64,000 bases of DNA from Actinopolyspora biskrensis (GCF_013408175.1 NZ_JACBYW010000004.1:319583-383582), one strand, 5' to 3'. Positions 22,496-31,232 are shown, counted from the first letter of the stretch. Notes: a model not told the origin generated them from the letters alone. Numbers and translations are program-made.

Positions 22496-23995
22496 GTGAC
22501 GGTGCGGGAGACGCGCGTCAACGCTGGGGATACGGAGCGGACTCCGGCTCGGGTGGTGCTGCGGTTTCTGGCCCGTCACCCCCGGTCGGTGGGTTCGCTG
22601 GCCGCGGTCGGCATCACCGGCTGCTACATCGGGTTTCACACGATGCTGATCGGCGCCGGACTCGCCGCGGTGGCCGGGGCTTCGTGGGCGGTGCTGGACC
22701 GGCCCACCTTCGACCGGTTCGCCGGACGGTTGCTGCGGGCCTGGTGGCGCCGATGGCTGACCTATCACCGCAAGTGGCAACGGGTGATCTTCAGTTGTGG
22801 GCTGGTGCAGTCCTCCCCGAAAGGCGAGTCCCGAGCGCCTCGACTGCTGGCGGTGCGCTCGAGTTGGTGTTGGGACTCGGTGCGGGTGCGGCTGCTGGAT
22901 GGGCAAACCCCGGCCGATTTTGAGGGCGTGCTGGACCGGCTGGCCAGTGCCTACCGCGCCCGGCGGGCCACGCTGCGCACGCTGAAACCACACGTGATCA
23001 GTCTCGATTTCCAGAAGAAGGAGCCGTTCGAAGTGTTGCTGACACCCCTACCCGAGATGCCGCGCGAGGAGTCCGCGGTGGATCTCTCGCGGCTGCCGAT
23101 CGGCCAAGACGAATACGGCCGTGAGTTCGCCCTGAACTTCGTCGACGGGTTGCACCACCTGTTGGCCGGTGCTCCGGGCGCCGGAAAAGGCTCGTGGATG
23201 TGGGGCCTGTTGCGGGCGTTGGCTCCGTGGATCCGCTCCGGGCGGGTGCGGCTGTGGGTGATCGATCCCAAGGGCGGTATGGAGTTCGGCCAGGGCGAAG
23301 GGATGTTCCACCGACTGGCCACCGACGACACCAGCGGGCTGGACCTGGCCCGCGAATACGTCGACACCCTGGACGAGCGCAAAGAAACCATGGGACGCCA
23401 GGGGCGGCGCAACTGGACCCCGGGCGACTCCGCCGAATACCCGCTAGACCTGCTGGTCATCGATGAGTTGGCCTCGATGACCGAATACGCCGACCGTGAC
23501 ATCACCCGCGAGTTCGAACGGCTGCTGTCCAAGGCACTGGCCCAGTTCCGCGCGGTCGGCGGCCGGGTGGTCGGTGCCACCCAGGAACCGACCAAAGACG
23601 TGATCCCCATGCGGGGACTGTTCCCGACCAAGGTGGCCCTGCGGCTGGAAGAGGCCTCGTACGTGGACATGGCCCTCGGGGAAGGCGTGCGCGACCGGGG
23701 CGCCTTCGCCGATCAGATCCCCGACTACATGCCCGGCGTGGCCTACCTGACCCGCGAAGGACACCGCGAACCCCTGCGCGTGCGGGCGGCCTACACCACC
23801 GACGACGACATCACCGAATTGGTCCGCTTCGCCACCAGCCACGACGCCACCGTCCTCGACTTCCCCACCGGCACCGACTCCGCGGACTCCGCGGAGGCCG
23901 CCGACACGGAACAGACAGAGACCGAGACCGACTCGCTCGATGTCGAATACATCGAGGATGACGGCGACGAGGACGAGGACTTCGACGCCGCGTAA
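22496..23995 (+). CDS. traB: FtsK/SpoIIIE-family DNA translocase (TraB-type transfer protein)
   Basis: A 499-residue transfer ATPase. Two hydrophobic segments near the N-terminus (about 25-65) should anchor it. The FtsK domain has Walker A GAPGAGKGS (Lys about 231), VIDPKGGMEF and Walker B LLVIDELA. A characteristic GGRVVGATQEPTKD loop follows. The C-terminal tail is strongly acidic (EDDGDEDEDFDAA). GTG 22496 is preferred because AAAGGA lies five bases upstream; ATG 22490 would be too close. In AICEs this single protein moves double-stranded DNA between hyphae at mating. Confidence 0.92.
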   Translation: MTVRETRVNAGDTERTPARVVLRFLARHPRSVGSLAAVGITGCYIGFHTMLIGAGLAAVAGASWAVLDRPTFDRFAGRLLRAWWRRWLTYHRKWQRVIFSCGLVQSSPKGESRAPRLLAVRSSWCWDSVRVRLLDGQTPADFEGVLDRLASAYRARRATLRTLKPHVISLDFQKKEPFEVLLTPLPEMPREESAVDLSRLPIGQDEYGREFALNFVDGLHHLLAGAPGAGKGSWMWGLLRALAPWIRSGRVRLWVIDPKGGMEFGQGEGMFHRLATDDTSGLDLAREYVDTLDERKETMGRQGRRNWTPGDSAEYPLDLLVIDELASMTEYADRDITREFERLLSKALAQFRAVGGRVVGATQEPTKDVIPMRGLFPTKVALRLEEASYVDMALGEGVRDRGAFADQIPDYMPGVAYLTREGHREPLRVRAAYTTDDDITELVRFATSHDATVLDFPTGTDSADSAEAADTEQTETETDSLDVEYIEDDGDEDEDFDAA

Positions 23996-24014
23996 CCCGC
24001 TCGAACACGGAAAC

Positions 24015-24057
24015 GGCCCCGCTCCTACCTCCGGCAAGAGAACTCAGGAGCGGGGCC
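24015..24057 (+). terminator. Perfect 12-bp hairpin after traB
   Basis: GGCCCCGCTCCT and AGGAGCGGGGCC are perfect complements around a 19-base loop in the gap between traB and the GGDEF-like gene. No T-run follows. Confidence 0.6.
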
Positions 24058-24082
24058 TACCTCACTCATGGAGGCAGGTTTC

Positions 24083-24643
24083 ATGTTGGCAGAACTCGCC
24101 CTGGGCGCAACCACCCTCTCCAGTTCCGGGCTCGGACTCTGGGCACACCGGCTGTGGCACCGGCTGCACACCGACCCGCTGACCGGGCTGGCCAACCGTG
24201 CCCGGATGCACCGGGCCTTCCACCGGGCCCGGCGGCTGCGCCGCTCGAATAGCCCACTCGGGGTGCTGTTGATCGACGTGGACCGGTTCAAACACGTCAA
24301 CGACACCCACGGACACCGCACCGGCGACCAGGTGCTGACCACCATAGCGACCGAATTACAGGCGGCCACCGGGCCGGGAGAGCTCCCCGTCCGGCTGCAC
24401 GGCGACGAACTGGCCGTACTCCTCACTCGCCCGGATGCGGGCGACGTGGCCGAGAAGAGAGCGGCCGAGATCCGCCGCACCGTCCGCGGTACTCGGGTGA
24501 TCGACGGGCACCCGATCGAGCTGTCCCTGTCGGTCGGGGCGGCCACCACCACCCCGGGCGACGGCGCCTTATCCGACCTGCTCGCGCTGGCCGATCAGCG
24601 CATGTACCACACCAAACCGTCCCGAAAGGCGGTCACACGATGA
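24083..24643 (+). CDS. GGDEF-like protein with degenerate active site
   Basis: A 186-residue protein. The start at ATG 24083 is chosen because GGAGG lies eight bases upstream, whereas ATG 24068 has none. A short N-terminal hydrophobic stretch leads into a GGDEF fold: DPLTGLANRARM, LLIDVDRFKHVNDTHGH, LADQRMYHTK. The signature itself reads HGDEL instead of GGDEF, so cyclase activity is doubtful. It overlaps the next gene by four bases. GGDEF proteins on conjugative elements can link c-di-GMP to transfer; here it may instead sense nucleotide. Confidence 0.85.
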   Translation: MLAELALGATTLSSSGLGLWAHRLWHRLHTDPLTGLANRARMHRAFHRARRLRRSNSPLGVLLIDVDRFKHVNDTHGHRTGDQVLTTIATELQAATGPGELPVRLHGDELAVLLTRPDAGDVAEKRAAEIRRTVRGTRVIDGHPIELSLSVGAATTTPGDGALSDLLALADQRMYHTKPSRKAVTR

Positions 24644-24822
24644 TCCTGTTTCACCTCTCCGGCCGTGGCTTCGCCGGGCTGCTGCTGTCCACTCTGGCCG
24701 TGCTCGGCGTGCTGGCGCTGCTGTGGGCCCTGGCCGGGCCCGCCTGGTCCATCGGGATCGGGCTGGTCCTGGTCCTGCTTATCCGGGGCGTGCTCGCCCT
24801 GCTCACCCCGAACAGCGAATAG
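24640..24822 (+). CDS. Small Spd-type membrane protein, 60 aa
   Basis: Two hydrophobic helices fill most of this 60-residue protein (GLLLSTLAVLGVLALLWALAG and SIGIGLVLVLLIRGVLALL). It overlaps the GGDEF-like gene (ATGA) and is followed 17 bases later by the DUF2637 gene. Small membrane proteins at this position in AICEs belong to the spread (Spd) functions that help plasmid movement within the recipient mycelium (inference). Confidence 0.7.
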   Translation: MILFHLSGRGFAGLLLSTLAVLGVLALLWALAGPAWSIGIGLVLVLLIRGVLALLTPNSE

Positions 24823-24839
24823 GGAAGGGAGTCGCTGGC

Positions 24840-25802
24840 ATGTCGGCACAGACCGAATCGGACGGGCCGTCGACCTCGGGCGCGCACCGCTGGTTGGCTC
24901 CGGTCTCGCTGGTGATCGTGGCCCTGGCGGCGGTGATGGGCTGGGCGGCCTCCTTCGTGGGGCTACACGACTACGGGCATACCGACATGGTCGGGTTCAC
25001 CGTGCTGACCGCGTGGTTGCTGCCCTCCACCTTCGACGGGGCCGCCTTCGCGTGCAGCCTGATGACCTACCGGGCCTCGATCCACGGGCGCTCGGCCCTG
25101 CGCGGCCGGATCCTGATGTGGGCCTTCACCGGCGTGAGCGCCTGGATCAACTGGATCCACCAACCCACCGTGGAAACACGCCTGGTCGCGGCCGGGCTGC
25201 CCGTAGCGGCGGTGGCCGTGTTCGACGTGGTGCTTAGCGAGCTGCGGGCCGACTACGAAACCCGCCACGGGCGCACCAACTTCCGCCTCCGCCCCGGACT
25301 GCTGCTGTTGCGGTGGCTGGTCGACCGGGCCGGCACCTCGGCAGCGTTCCGCGACCGCATCACCAGCATCCCCGTGCACCAACTCGCCGGACTCGCCCAA
25401 ACCCCCACACAGCCCGAACCACCGGCGGACACGGCCGCGCCCTCGCCGGTGCCGGACTCGGACACTCCCGAACCCTCCGAGGCTGCTTCGGAAGACTCCG
25501 AGGCTGCTTCGGAAGACTCCGCGGAACCGGAAACAGACGAACCGGCCGGTGAGGCTCCGGGGCCCGCGCTGCAGGAAACGGCCTCGGAACCGGCCCCGTT
25601 GGGTCCGGTGCGGCCTTCGTCGGTGCGGCTGCCCGAGTCCGTGTTGAACACGCTCACCACAGCACGCGATGAGGCCTACTCCTCGGGACGTTCGCTGAGT
25701 GCGACCGATATTCAGCGGCTGACCAAACTGCCCGAGAGAACCTCCGCTCAGCTGGCCGAGGAACTCGCGATGCCCGACACCAACGGGCACGCGATGTCCT
25801 GA
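24840..25802 (+). CDS. DUF2637 membrane protein, transfer/spread-associated
   Basis: A 320-residue protein. Four transmembrane helices (about residues 20-135) form the DUF2637 domain, including MGWAASFVGLHDYGHTDMVGF and the conserved STFDGAAF. A cytoplasmic tail then has a 21-base tandem duplication encoding SEAASED twice (25480-25521), followed by a helical C-terminal domain resembling a winged helix (SLSATDIQRLTKLPERTSAQL). DUF2637 genes are standard AICE and streptomycete plasmid members linked to spread. A terminator follows. Confidence 0.88.
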   Translation: MSAQTESDGPSTSGAHRWLAPVSLVIVALAAVMGWAASFVGLHDYGHTDMVGFTVLTAWLLPSTFDGAAFACSLMTYRASIHGRSALRGRILMWAFTGVSAWINWIHQPTVETRLVAAGLPVAAVAVFDVVLSELRADYETRHGRTNFRLRPGLLLLRWLVDRAGTSAAFRDRITSIPVHQLAGLAQTPTQPEPPADTAAPSPVPDSDTPEPSEAASEDSEAASEDSAEPETDEPAGEAPGPALQETASEPAPLGPVRPSSVRLPESVLNTLTTARDEAYSSGRSLSATDIQRLTKLPERTSAQLAEELAMPDTNGHAMS

Positions 25803-25829
25803 TCCCGTACTCGTCTCTGATCACTGCTC

Positions 25830-25874
25830 GGCGGAAACCCCGTGGTCTTCGTGCCCTGGGGTTTCCGCCTTTTT
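25830..25874 (+). terminator. Strong intrinsic terminator
   Basis: GGCGGAAACCCC and GGGGTTTCCGCC form a perfect 12-bp stem with a 16-base loop followed by TTTTT. It separates the spread genes from rep. Confidence 0.85.
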
Positions 25875-25893
25875 CATGCTGGGAGGTGGCTGC

Positions 25894-27408
25894 ATGGTTC
25901 TTCCCGTCTCCCCGGAAGTGGACCGGCTGACCCGCCGGATGCGCTCGCCGGACTTCGAGGACTGGAAACGCAAAGTCAAGTCGGTGGCCGGCTGCACTCG
26001 CCCGGTGCACCTGTCCGGCCGGTGGGCCATCCAGGACACCCACAGCGGGGCGGAGCTGGCCGCGCGCTCGGGCCAGATCATGACCCCCTGCGGCAACCGC
26101 CGTGAATCGGTCTGCCCGGCCTGCTCGGACCGCTACGCCGCCGACGCGTTCCACCTGCTGCGCGCGGGCCTGTCGGGGGGCTCCAAAGGTGTTCCCGACA
26201 CCGTGGCCGAGGCTCCGCGGGTGTTCGTCACCCTGACCGCGCCCTCCTTCGGTGCCGTGCACAACCGACGGGTGAGCCCGACAACGGGCAAGACCATGCC
26301 GTGTGCCTGCGGCTCGTTTCACCACGAGCACGACCCGGCCCGCGGGCAACCGATCGAGCCCGACTCCTACGACTACCTCGGGCACGTGCTCTGGCAAGCC
26401 CACGTCGGCCCGCTCTGGAACCGGTTCACCACCTATCTCAAGCGGCATCTGGCCCGGGCCGCCGGGATCGGCTCCCGCGAGTTCGGCCACCACGCTCGCG
26501 TGTCGTATGCCAAAGTCGCCGAGTACCAGCGCCGCGGCGTGATCCACCTGCACGCGGTGCTCCGCCTCGACGGGCCAGCCGGTCCCACCGACACGCCCCC
26601 GGCCTGGGCCACCACCGAACTCCTCACCGAGACGATACAGACTGCGGCGCGGGCAGTGTCGGTCACCGCCCCCGAAGTCGAGGGGCAGCGGCGCGTACTC
26701 ACCTGGGGCGAGCAACTCGACGTGCGCCCCATCCGCGCGGCCAACGCCTCCCAGCTCGAAAACGAGCGGGGTGAGATCACCGAGGATCGGCTGTCGTCCT
26801 ACGTGGCCAAATACGCCACCAAAGGCACCTCAACGAGCGAGGCAATCGACAAGCCGATCCGCTCACAAGGACACCTCGACCTGCTCGCCATCAACCCGCA
26901 CCACCGGCGCATCATCCAAACCGCCTGGAACCTCGGCGCCCCAGTGGCCTGCCCGGACTGCCACCCGAACCACCCGCACGCCGGGGACGGCTGCCCCTGC
27001 CACTCCAGGACCGGTAGCTGCCCGACCTGCCACGGCGGCGGCCAGGTGGCCCGCACCACCCGCGAGCACTACCTACGTCCCGACACGGCCCTCGAGGTGG
27101 ACCCGCTCGACGCGCTCAAAACCCGCCGGTGGGCCCACATGCTCGGCTTCCGCGGGCACTTCCTGTCCAAGTCCAAGCACTACAGCACGACCTTCACCCA
27201 GATCCGGGCCGACCGGCGCCAATACCGGCACGACTCGGTGCTCGACGAACTCGGCGTGACCGACGACCAGATCACCGTGATCAACCACTGGGACATGGTC
27301 TCCGTCGGCCACGACTCACCGGAGGAAACCGAACTCGCCGAAGCCATCGCCCACCGGATCCGGCTGGACCGCCAGCAACGCTACGAACACGAGAAACGGA
27401 GGAACTAA
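25894..27408 (+). CDS. repSA: Replication initiator, RepSA family (HUH endonuclease)
   Basis: A 504-residue rolling-circle initiator. ATG 25894 has GGAGG seven bases upstream, which decides against ATG 25876. It has Cys-rich regions (CGNRRESVCPACSDRY; CPDCHPNHPH...CPCHSRTGSCPTCHGGG), an HUH motif in VIHLHAVLRLDG (His 218 and 220), and the candidate tyrosines in YVAKYATK (303 and 307). It replicates the excised circle before transfer. It is followed by xis and int in the pSAM2 order, with two bases to xis. Confidence 0.92.
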   Translation: MVLPVSPEVDRLTRRMRSPDFEDWKRKVKSVAGCTRPVHLSGRWAIQDTHSGAELAARSGQIMTPCGNRRESVCPACSDRYAADAFHLLRAGLSGGSKGVPDTVAEAPRVFVTLTAPSFGAVHNRRVSPTTGKTMPCACGSFHHEHDPARGQPIEPDSYDYLGHVLWQAHVGPLWNRFTTYLKRHLARAAGIGSREFGHHARVSYAKVAEYQRRGVIHLHAVLRLDGPAGPTDTPPAWATTELLTETIQTAARAVSVTAPEVEGQRRVLTWGEQLDVRPIRAANASQLENERGEITEDRLSSYVAKYATKGTSTSEAIDKPIRSQGHLDLLAINPHHRRIIQTAWNLGAPVACPDCHPNHPHAGDGCPCHSRTGSCPTCHGGGQVARTTREHYLRPDTALEVDPLDALKTRRWAHMLGFRGHFLSKSKHYSTTFTQIRADRRQYRHDSVLDELGVTDDQITVINHWDMVSVGHDSPEETELAEAIAHRIRLDRQQRYEHEKRRN

Positions 27409-27410
27409 CC

Positions 27411-27590
27411 ATGCGCAACCTCTGGGGCCCCTCCGACGTGGCCGACTACCTCGGCATCCCCGTGCAAACCCTCTACCAATGGCGCAGCCGCGGGGCCGGG
27501 CCACCCGGCCGCCGCGTCGGCAAACACCTGCGCTTCAAACCCGACGACGTCGAAACCTGGTTCGACCAACAACCCGCGGAGGTGAGCTGA
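27411..27590 (+). CDS. xis: Excisionase, MerR-like HTH
   Basis: A 59-residue protein with a winged-helix excisionase fold (WGPSDVADYLGIPVQTLYQWRSRGAGPPGRRVGKHLRFKPDDVETWF; key parts DVADYLGIP and LYQWR). It starts two bases after rep and overlaps int by one base (TGATG), so rep-xis-int are translationally coupled. It binds near att to direct the integrase towards excision. Confidence 0.92.
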   Translation: MRNLWGPSDVADYLGIPVQTLYQWRSRGAGPPGRRVGKHLRFKPDDVETWFDQQPAEVS

Positions 27591-28738
27591 TGCCACGCCC
27601 ACCGCTGCCGTTGGGTACGCATGGTGAGATTCGGTGCTACAAGGTCGCCGAGAAGAAGTTCCGAGCGCGGACCAAGTATCGCGACTATGACGGTACCGTG
27701 CGACACGTCGAGCGCATGGGGACGAGTAAGACCGGTGCCAAGGAGAACCTGAAGCAAGCGTTGCGGGACCGTGCGCGGGCTGTGGCCGGTGATGAGGTCA
27801 CCGCGCGAAGCAAGCTCGTCGACTTGGCGCAGATGTGGCTTCGGGAGTTGGACGAGTCAGACAAGGCGATGCGGACCAAGCGCACCTACCGCGATGCGTG
27901 GGAGCGGGATCTGGCTCAACCGGTGGGAGCGCTTCGGGTGTCCGAGGTGACGGTCTCGGTAGCCACTCGGGTGCTCCGGGCGATTCACGACAATGCCGGA
28001 TCGGGCAGCGCCAAGCACGCCAAGGTGGTGCTGTCGGGAGTGCTGGCGATCGCGGTCCGTCACGACGCGCTCCCGAGCAATCCGGTCAACGAAGTGACCT
28101 TGCCGAAGGCGAGCGGCTCGCGGTCGAGTAATCAGAAGACCGTGATCACGCGGGCGGAATACCTCGGCCTGCGCAAGCATCTCGCTGCCTCGACGAAGGC
28201 GAACCGACGTGACCTGCCGGACGTGGTGGACGCGTTGGCCGCGCTCGGCTGTCGCATCGGCGAATTGCTCGCGCTGGACTGGTCCAAGATCGACCTACAA
28301 GCGGGCACGATCAGGATCGAAGGGACCGTGATCCGGGAGAAGGGCGTGGGCCTGTTCGTGCAGGAGCACACGAAGTCCTCGGCGGGCATGCGCACGGTCA
28401 CCGTTCCCGCGTGGTTCGTGGATCTGCTGCGGCGGCGTCGTGATGCCGCGGAAACCGAGTGGGTGTTTCCGACCGCCTCGGGCACGCTGCGCGATCCCGA
28501 CAACACCCGGGCGGATCTCCGCGCAGTGCTGACGGATACCGAGTGGCTTGGGCTGCACCCGCACGCCTTTCGGCACCTGGTCGCCACTCGTCTCGATGAG
28601 GCCGGGCTGTCGGCTCGCGAGATCGCGGATTACCTCGGGCATGATCGTGTCAGCATGACTCAAGACGTGTACATGAACCGCAAGACGGTCGGGGACTCGG
28701 CGGCCCGAGCCCTGGACGACCTGCACGATCAGGGCTGA
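27590..28738 (+). CDS. int: Site-specific tyrosine integrase
   Basis: A 382-residue recombinase. The N-terminal arm-binding and core-binding domains lead to a catalytic domain with Arg 222 (GCRIGELLALDW), HxxR (HPHAFRHLVAT, His 325, Arg 328), LGHD and the nucleophile Tyr 361 (VYMNRK). All catalytic residues are present. It ends 72 bases from the tRNA att site, with the tandem GTGGGG motif between. The last 48 codons are duplicated in the relic at 6258-6403. Confidence 0.96.
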   Translation: MPRPPLPLGTHGEIRCYKVAEKKFRARTKYRDYDGTVRHVERMGTSKTGAKENLKQALRDRARAVAGDEVTARSKLVDLAQMWLRELDESDKAMRTKRTYRDAWERDLAQPVGALRVSEVTVSVATRVLRAIHDNAGSGSAKHAKVVLSGVLAIAVRHDALPSNPVNEVTLPKASGSRSSNQKTVITRAEYLGLRKHLAASTKANRRDLPDVVDALAALGCRIGELLALDWSKIDLQAGTIRIEGTVIREKGVGLFVQEHTKSSAGMRTVTVPAWFVDLLRRRRDAAETEWVFPTASGTLRDPDNTRADLRAVLTDTEWLGLHPHAFRHLVATRLDEAGLSAREIADYLGHDRVSMTQDVYMNRKTVGDSAARALDDLHDQG

Positions 28739-28744
28739 GCAAAA

Positions 28745-28761
28745 GTGGGGATAAAGTGGGG
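28745..28761 (+). repeat. Tandem GTGGGG motif, putative integrase arm site (right)
   Basis: GTGGGGATAAAGTGGGG, six bases after int and 31 bases before the right att repeat. It matches 14222-14238 and 6410-6426. Confidence 0.5.
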
Positions 28762-28792
28762 ATCGATCTTGCTCGAGATCCCTGCTCGCCCA

Positions 28793-28847
28793 CGTGCGCT
28801 GGGGTGATGTGCCCTCGGCAGGATTCGAACCTGCGACACCCGCTTTA
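28793..28847. repeat. Right attachment site (att direct repeat)
   Basis: 55 bp identical to 14050-14104. It overlaps the 3' 38 bases of tRNA-Arg, so the element supplies the tRNA end that restores the gene. Confidence 0.95.
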
Positions 28848-28882
28848 GGAGAGCGGTGCTCTATCCCCTGAGCTACGAGGGC
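28810..28882 (-). tRNA. tRNA-Arg (anticodon CCU)
   Basis: 73 bases fold as a standard cloverleaf: acceptor GCCCTCG/CGAGGGC, D-arm GCTC/GAGC, anticodon stem CCGCT/AGCGG with loop CTCCTAA, T-arm GCAGG-TTCGAAT-CCTGC, discriminator A. CCA is not encoded. It reads the AGG codon and is the integration target of the upstream element. Confidence 0.97.
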
Positions 28883-29089
28883 TTCGGTTGTTCGTCCCGG
28901 CTCGTCGAAGCCGATCCGTCAACGAGGATACCGCTCCGGTGCGTGCCGCCGAACACCGGGCCGGTGCTGGGAGCGGGGAGCGGCACTCGGCGCGCTGGCC
29001 GGGCCTTCTCGCCGGGCCGAGCGGAAAGCCCCTTCCCCGCACGGTCAACTGATCGTTACCGTGTGCTCCGAGACGGCACTGGGGTGGCG

Positions 29090-31198
29090 ATGACGAACGA
29101 GTTCCACGGCGACGCGCACAACGCGGTGCAGGCGGCGCACATCGAACAAGTGACACTGCACTACCACCAGGCGCGGGAGGAGTCTCCCGCACGTCGCCGG
29201 AACAGCCTTCCACCCGGCCCGAGACTGCTGGTCGACCGCCGGAGCGACAACCGCAGGCTGCACGAGGCGCTCGACCGGGCGGCCGACGACGGCGAGACCA
29301 CCGGCACGGTCCTCATCGCGCTCTGCGGCATCAGCGGAGTCGGCAAGAGCACGCTGGCCAGGAGCTTCTCCTGGGAAGTCCAGGACCGCTTCGAGGACGG
29401 CTTCCACTACGTCGACTGCCACGGGCTGGCCCCGTCCGGCCCCGGCGAGCTGGCCCTGCTGTGCCTGCGCCGGCTGGGCACGGCCGAGCGCGACCTGCCC
29501 GCCTCCGGTGGGGAAGCGCTGGTCCTGCTGCACGAGCTGACCCGCGACCGCCGGATGGGCTTCGTCTTCGACGGGCTGGTGCACCCGCGCCACCTGCTGC
29601 AGCTCCGGATCGCCGCCCCGGAGAGCCTGATCCTGTTCACCAGCCAGTACAGCGCGGACGAATTCTCCTCCGACGGGGTGAGCTCGATCGACCTCGAACC
29701 GCTCTCCGACGAACACGCGATCGAGCTGCTCGCCCGGATCACCGAAACGCGGCTCGACGCGGAGGACCCCGACGCGAAGCGGCTCGTCGAGCTGTGCGGG
29801 AACATGCCGCTGGCGCTGGAGTCCGTGGGCAAGAAGATCAAGCGGCTCAAGCACTGGACACCGCGCCGCGCCGCCGACTGGCTCGCCGACCCGTCCCACA
29901 AGCCCGAGTTCCTGCGCGACAACCCCCGCGTGCGCGACACCCTGGAGCTCGTGGTCACCGACCTGCCCGCCGACCAGACCGAGCTCTACCGCCTGCTCGG
30001 TACCGTCCCCTGCCGCACCTTCGACGTCGCGACCACGGCCGCGCTGCTGGACACCGCACCGACCGAGGCCGAGGACCTGCTCTACGAGCTGCACGCCGCG
30101 AACCTGCTGCGCGAGTCCGAACCGGGACGCTTCCACCTCCACGACCTGGTGCGCGCCCACGCAGGCGAACACGCCAAGGCGCTGGACCGGGAGCACTCCG
30201 AACGGGCCCACCGGCGCCTGGTCACCCGCTACCGCAGGCTGGGCGCCCACGCCGACCGCGCCGTGATGGAGGCGAACAGGCTGCGCGTGGCCGGTGACGA
30301 GGACCTGGTGGCGCCCGAGCGGAACCCGTTCACCAAGCGGACCGCGCTGCGCTGGCTGGAAACCGAACTCCCCAACATCCTCGCGCTGCTGCACGACGCG
30401 GAGCTGCGCGGCGACGACGAAACGGTCCTCGCGCTCTGCGACGGTGCACTGTGGACGCTGCACAACTACCACAAGCACTACGACGAGACGCTGCGCGCCT
30501 TCGGAACCGCGGTCGAGGCGGCCGAGCGCCGGGCCGACACGCTCGCCCTGGCCAGGATGCGCATCCTGCGCACCCGCGTGCTGATGGAACTCCACCACTT
30601 CACCGCGGCCCACGAGCAGGCGCGCGAAGCCGTCGAAACCGCCGTGAACTCCGGACACCGCCAGGTGCTGGCCTCGGCCCACGAGTTCCACGGGCGGGTC
30701 TACCTGGAGGAGGAGAGCTACGAGTCGGCGATCGAGCCGCTCGTCCGCTCCTGGGAGATCAACAGCGCCCTGGGCAAACAGCGCGGCATGGCCCTGGTGG
30801 AGCACTTCGCCGCCCAGGCCCACAGTGGACTCGGCGACCAGGGAACGGCACTGGAACGCCTGGAAACCGCGACCGCGCGCCTGAAGGACTTCCCGAACGA
30901 CTGGCGCACCCCGGCCCGGATCAGGCTCACCAGGGGGATCGTGTACCAGCGGCTGGGCCGTCACGAGGAAGCCGTCGAGCAGCTGGGCGCGGCGGTGCGC
31001 GAGATGAGCGCGCACCAGTCCGATTCGGACGACGAGCGGCTGCTCTTCGACCTGGCCCAGCCCTTCGAACGGCTCGCGCCGTCACTGCGCGAGCTGGGTG
31101 AGGACGACCGAGCCGCGCAGTGCCTGCGGGAGGCCGCCGCGATCTACGAGCATGCGGGCAGCCCCCGAGCCGCGAGGTTGCGCGCCGAACTCGGGTAA
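29090..31198 (+). CDS. STAND NTPase (NB-ARC) with TPR-like repeats
   Basis: A 702-residue protein. The first 25 residues (NEFHGDAHNAVQAAHIEQVTLH) match the short V-Q-A-x-x-I motif seen at the N-terminus of many actinobacterial STAND proteins. The NB-ARC domain follows, with Walker A CGISGVGKST (Lys about 86), Walker B-like MGFVFDGL and GNMPLAL. A winged-helix region comes next. The C-terminal 350 residues are helical TPR-like repeats that would sense a ligand. ATG 29090 is used; GTG 29084 is also possible. It has no DNA-binding or toxin domain, so it may be a signalling or defence switch. Confidence 0.88.
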   Translation: MTNEFHGDAHNAVQAAHIEQVTLHYHQAREESPARRRNSLPPGPRLLVDRRSDNRRLHEALDRAADDGETTGTVLIALCGISGVGKSTLARSFSWEVQDRFEDGFHYVDCHGLAPSGPGELALLCLRRLGTAERDLPASGGEALVLLHELTRDRRMGFVFDGLVHPRHLLQLRIAAPESLILFTSQYSADEFSSDGVSSIDLEPLSDEHAIELLARITETRLDAEDPDAKRLVELCGNMPLALESVGKKIKRLKHWTPRRAADWLADPSHKPEFLRDNPRVRDTLELVVTDLPADQTELYRLLGTVPCRTFDVATTAALLDTAPTEAEDLLYELHAANLLRESEPGRFHLHDLVRAHAGEHAKALDREHSERAHRRLVTRYRRLGAHADRAVMEANRLRVAGDEDLVAPERNPFTKRTALRWLETELPNILALLHDAELRGDDETVLALCDGALWTLHNYHKHYDETLRAFGTAVEAAERRADTLALARMRILRTRVLMELHHFTAAHEQAREAVETAVNSGHRQVLASAHEFHGRVYLEEESYESAIEPLVRSWEINSALGKQRGMALVEHFAAQAHSGLGDQGTALERLETATARLKDFPNDWRTPARIRLTRGIVYQRLGRHEEAVEQLGAAVREMSAHQSDSDDERLLFDLAQPFERLAPSLRELGEDDRAAQCLREAAAIYEHAGSPRAARLRAELG

Positions 31199-31232
31199 TC
31201 GACTGCTCCGTGCTTCCTCGTCGTAGGTGGTT

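Larger units (their letters stand above)
14050..28847 (+). mobile_element. Actinomycete integrative conjugative element in tRNA-Arg(CCU)
   Basis: A perfect 55-bp direct repeat (14050-14104 and 28793-28847) bounds a 14.8-kb segment. The repeat includes the 3' 38 bases of the tRNA-Arg gene at 28810-28882, the classic tRNA attachment site of pSAM2/pSE211-type elements. The right half holds the AICE core in usual order: GntR regulator, small early genes, FtsK/TraB translocase, Spd-like proteins, RepSA-type initiator, Xis and Int. The left half is cargo of lower GC. All core genes look intact, so excision and transfer are plausible. Confidence 0.93.

Noticed and set aside
29045-31015. 656-codon open frame antisense to the STAND NTPase
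   Set aside because: Same reasoning; the sense strand has clear NB-ARC motifs and natural codon use.
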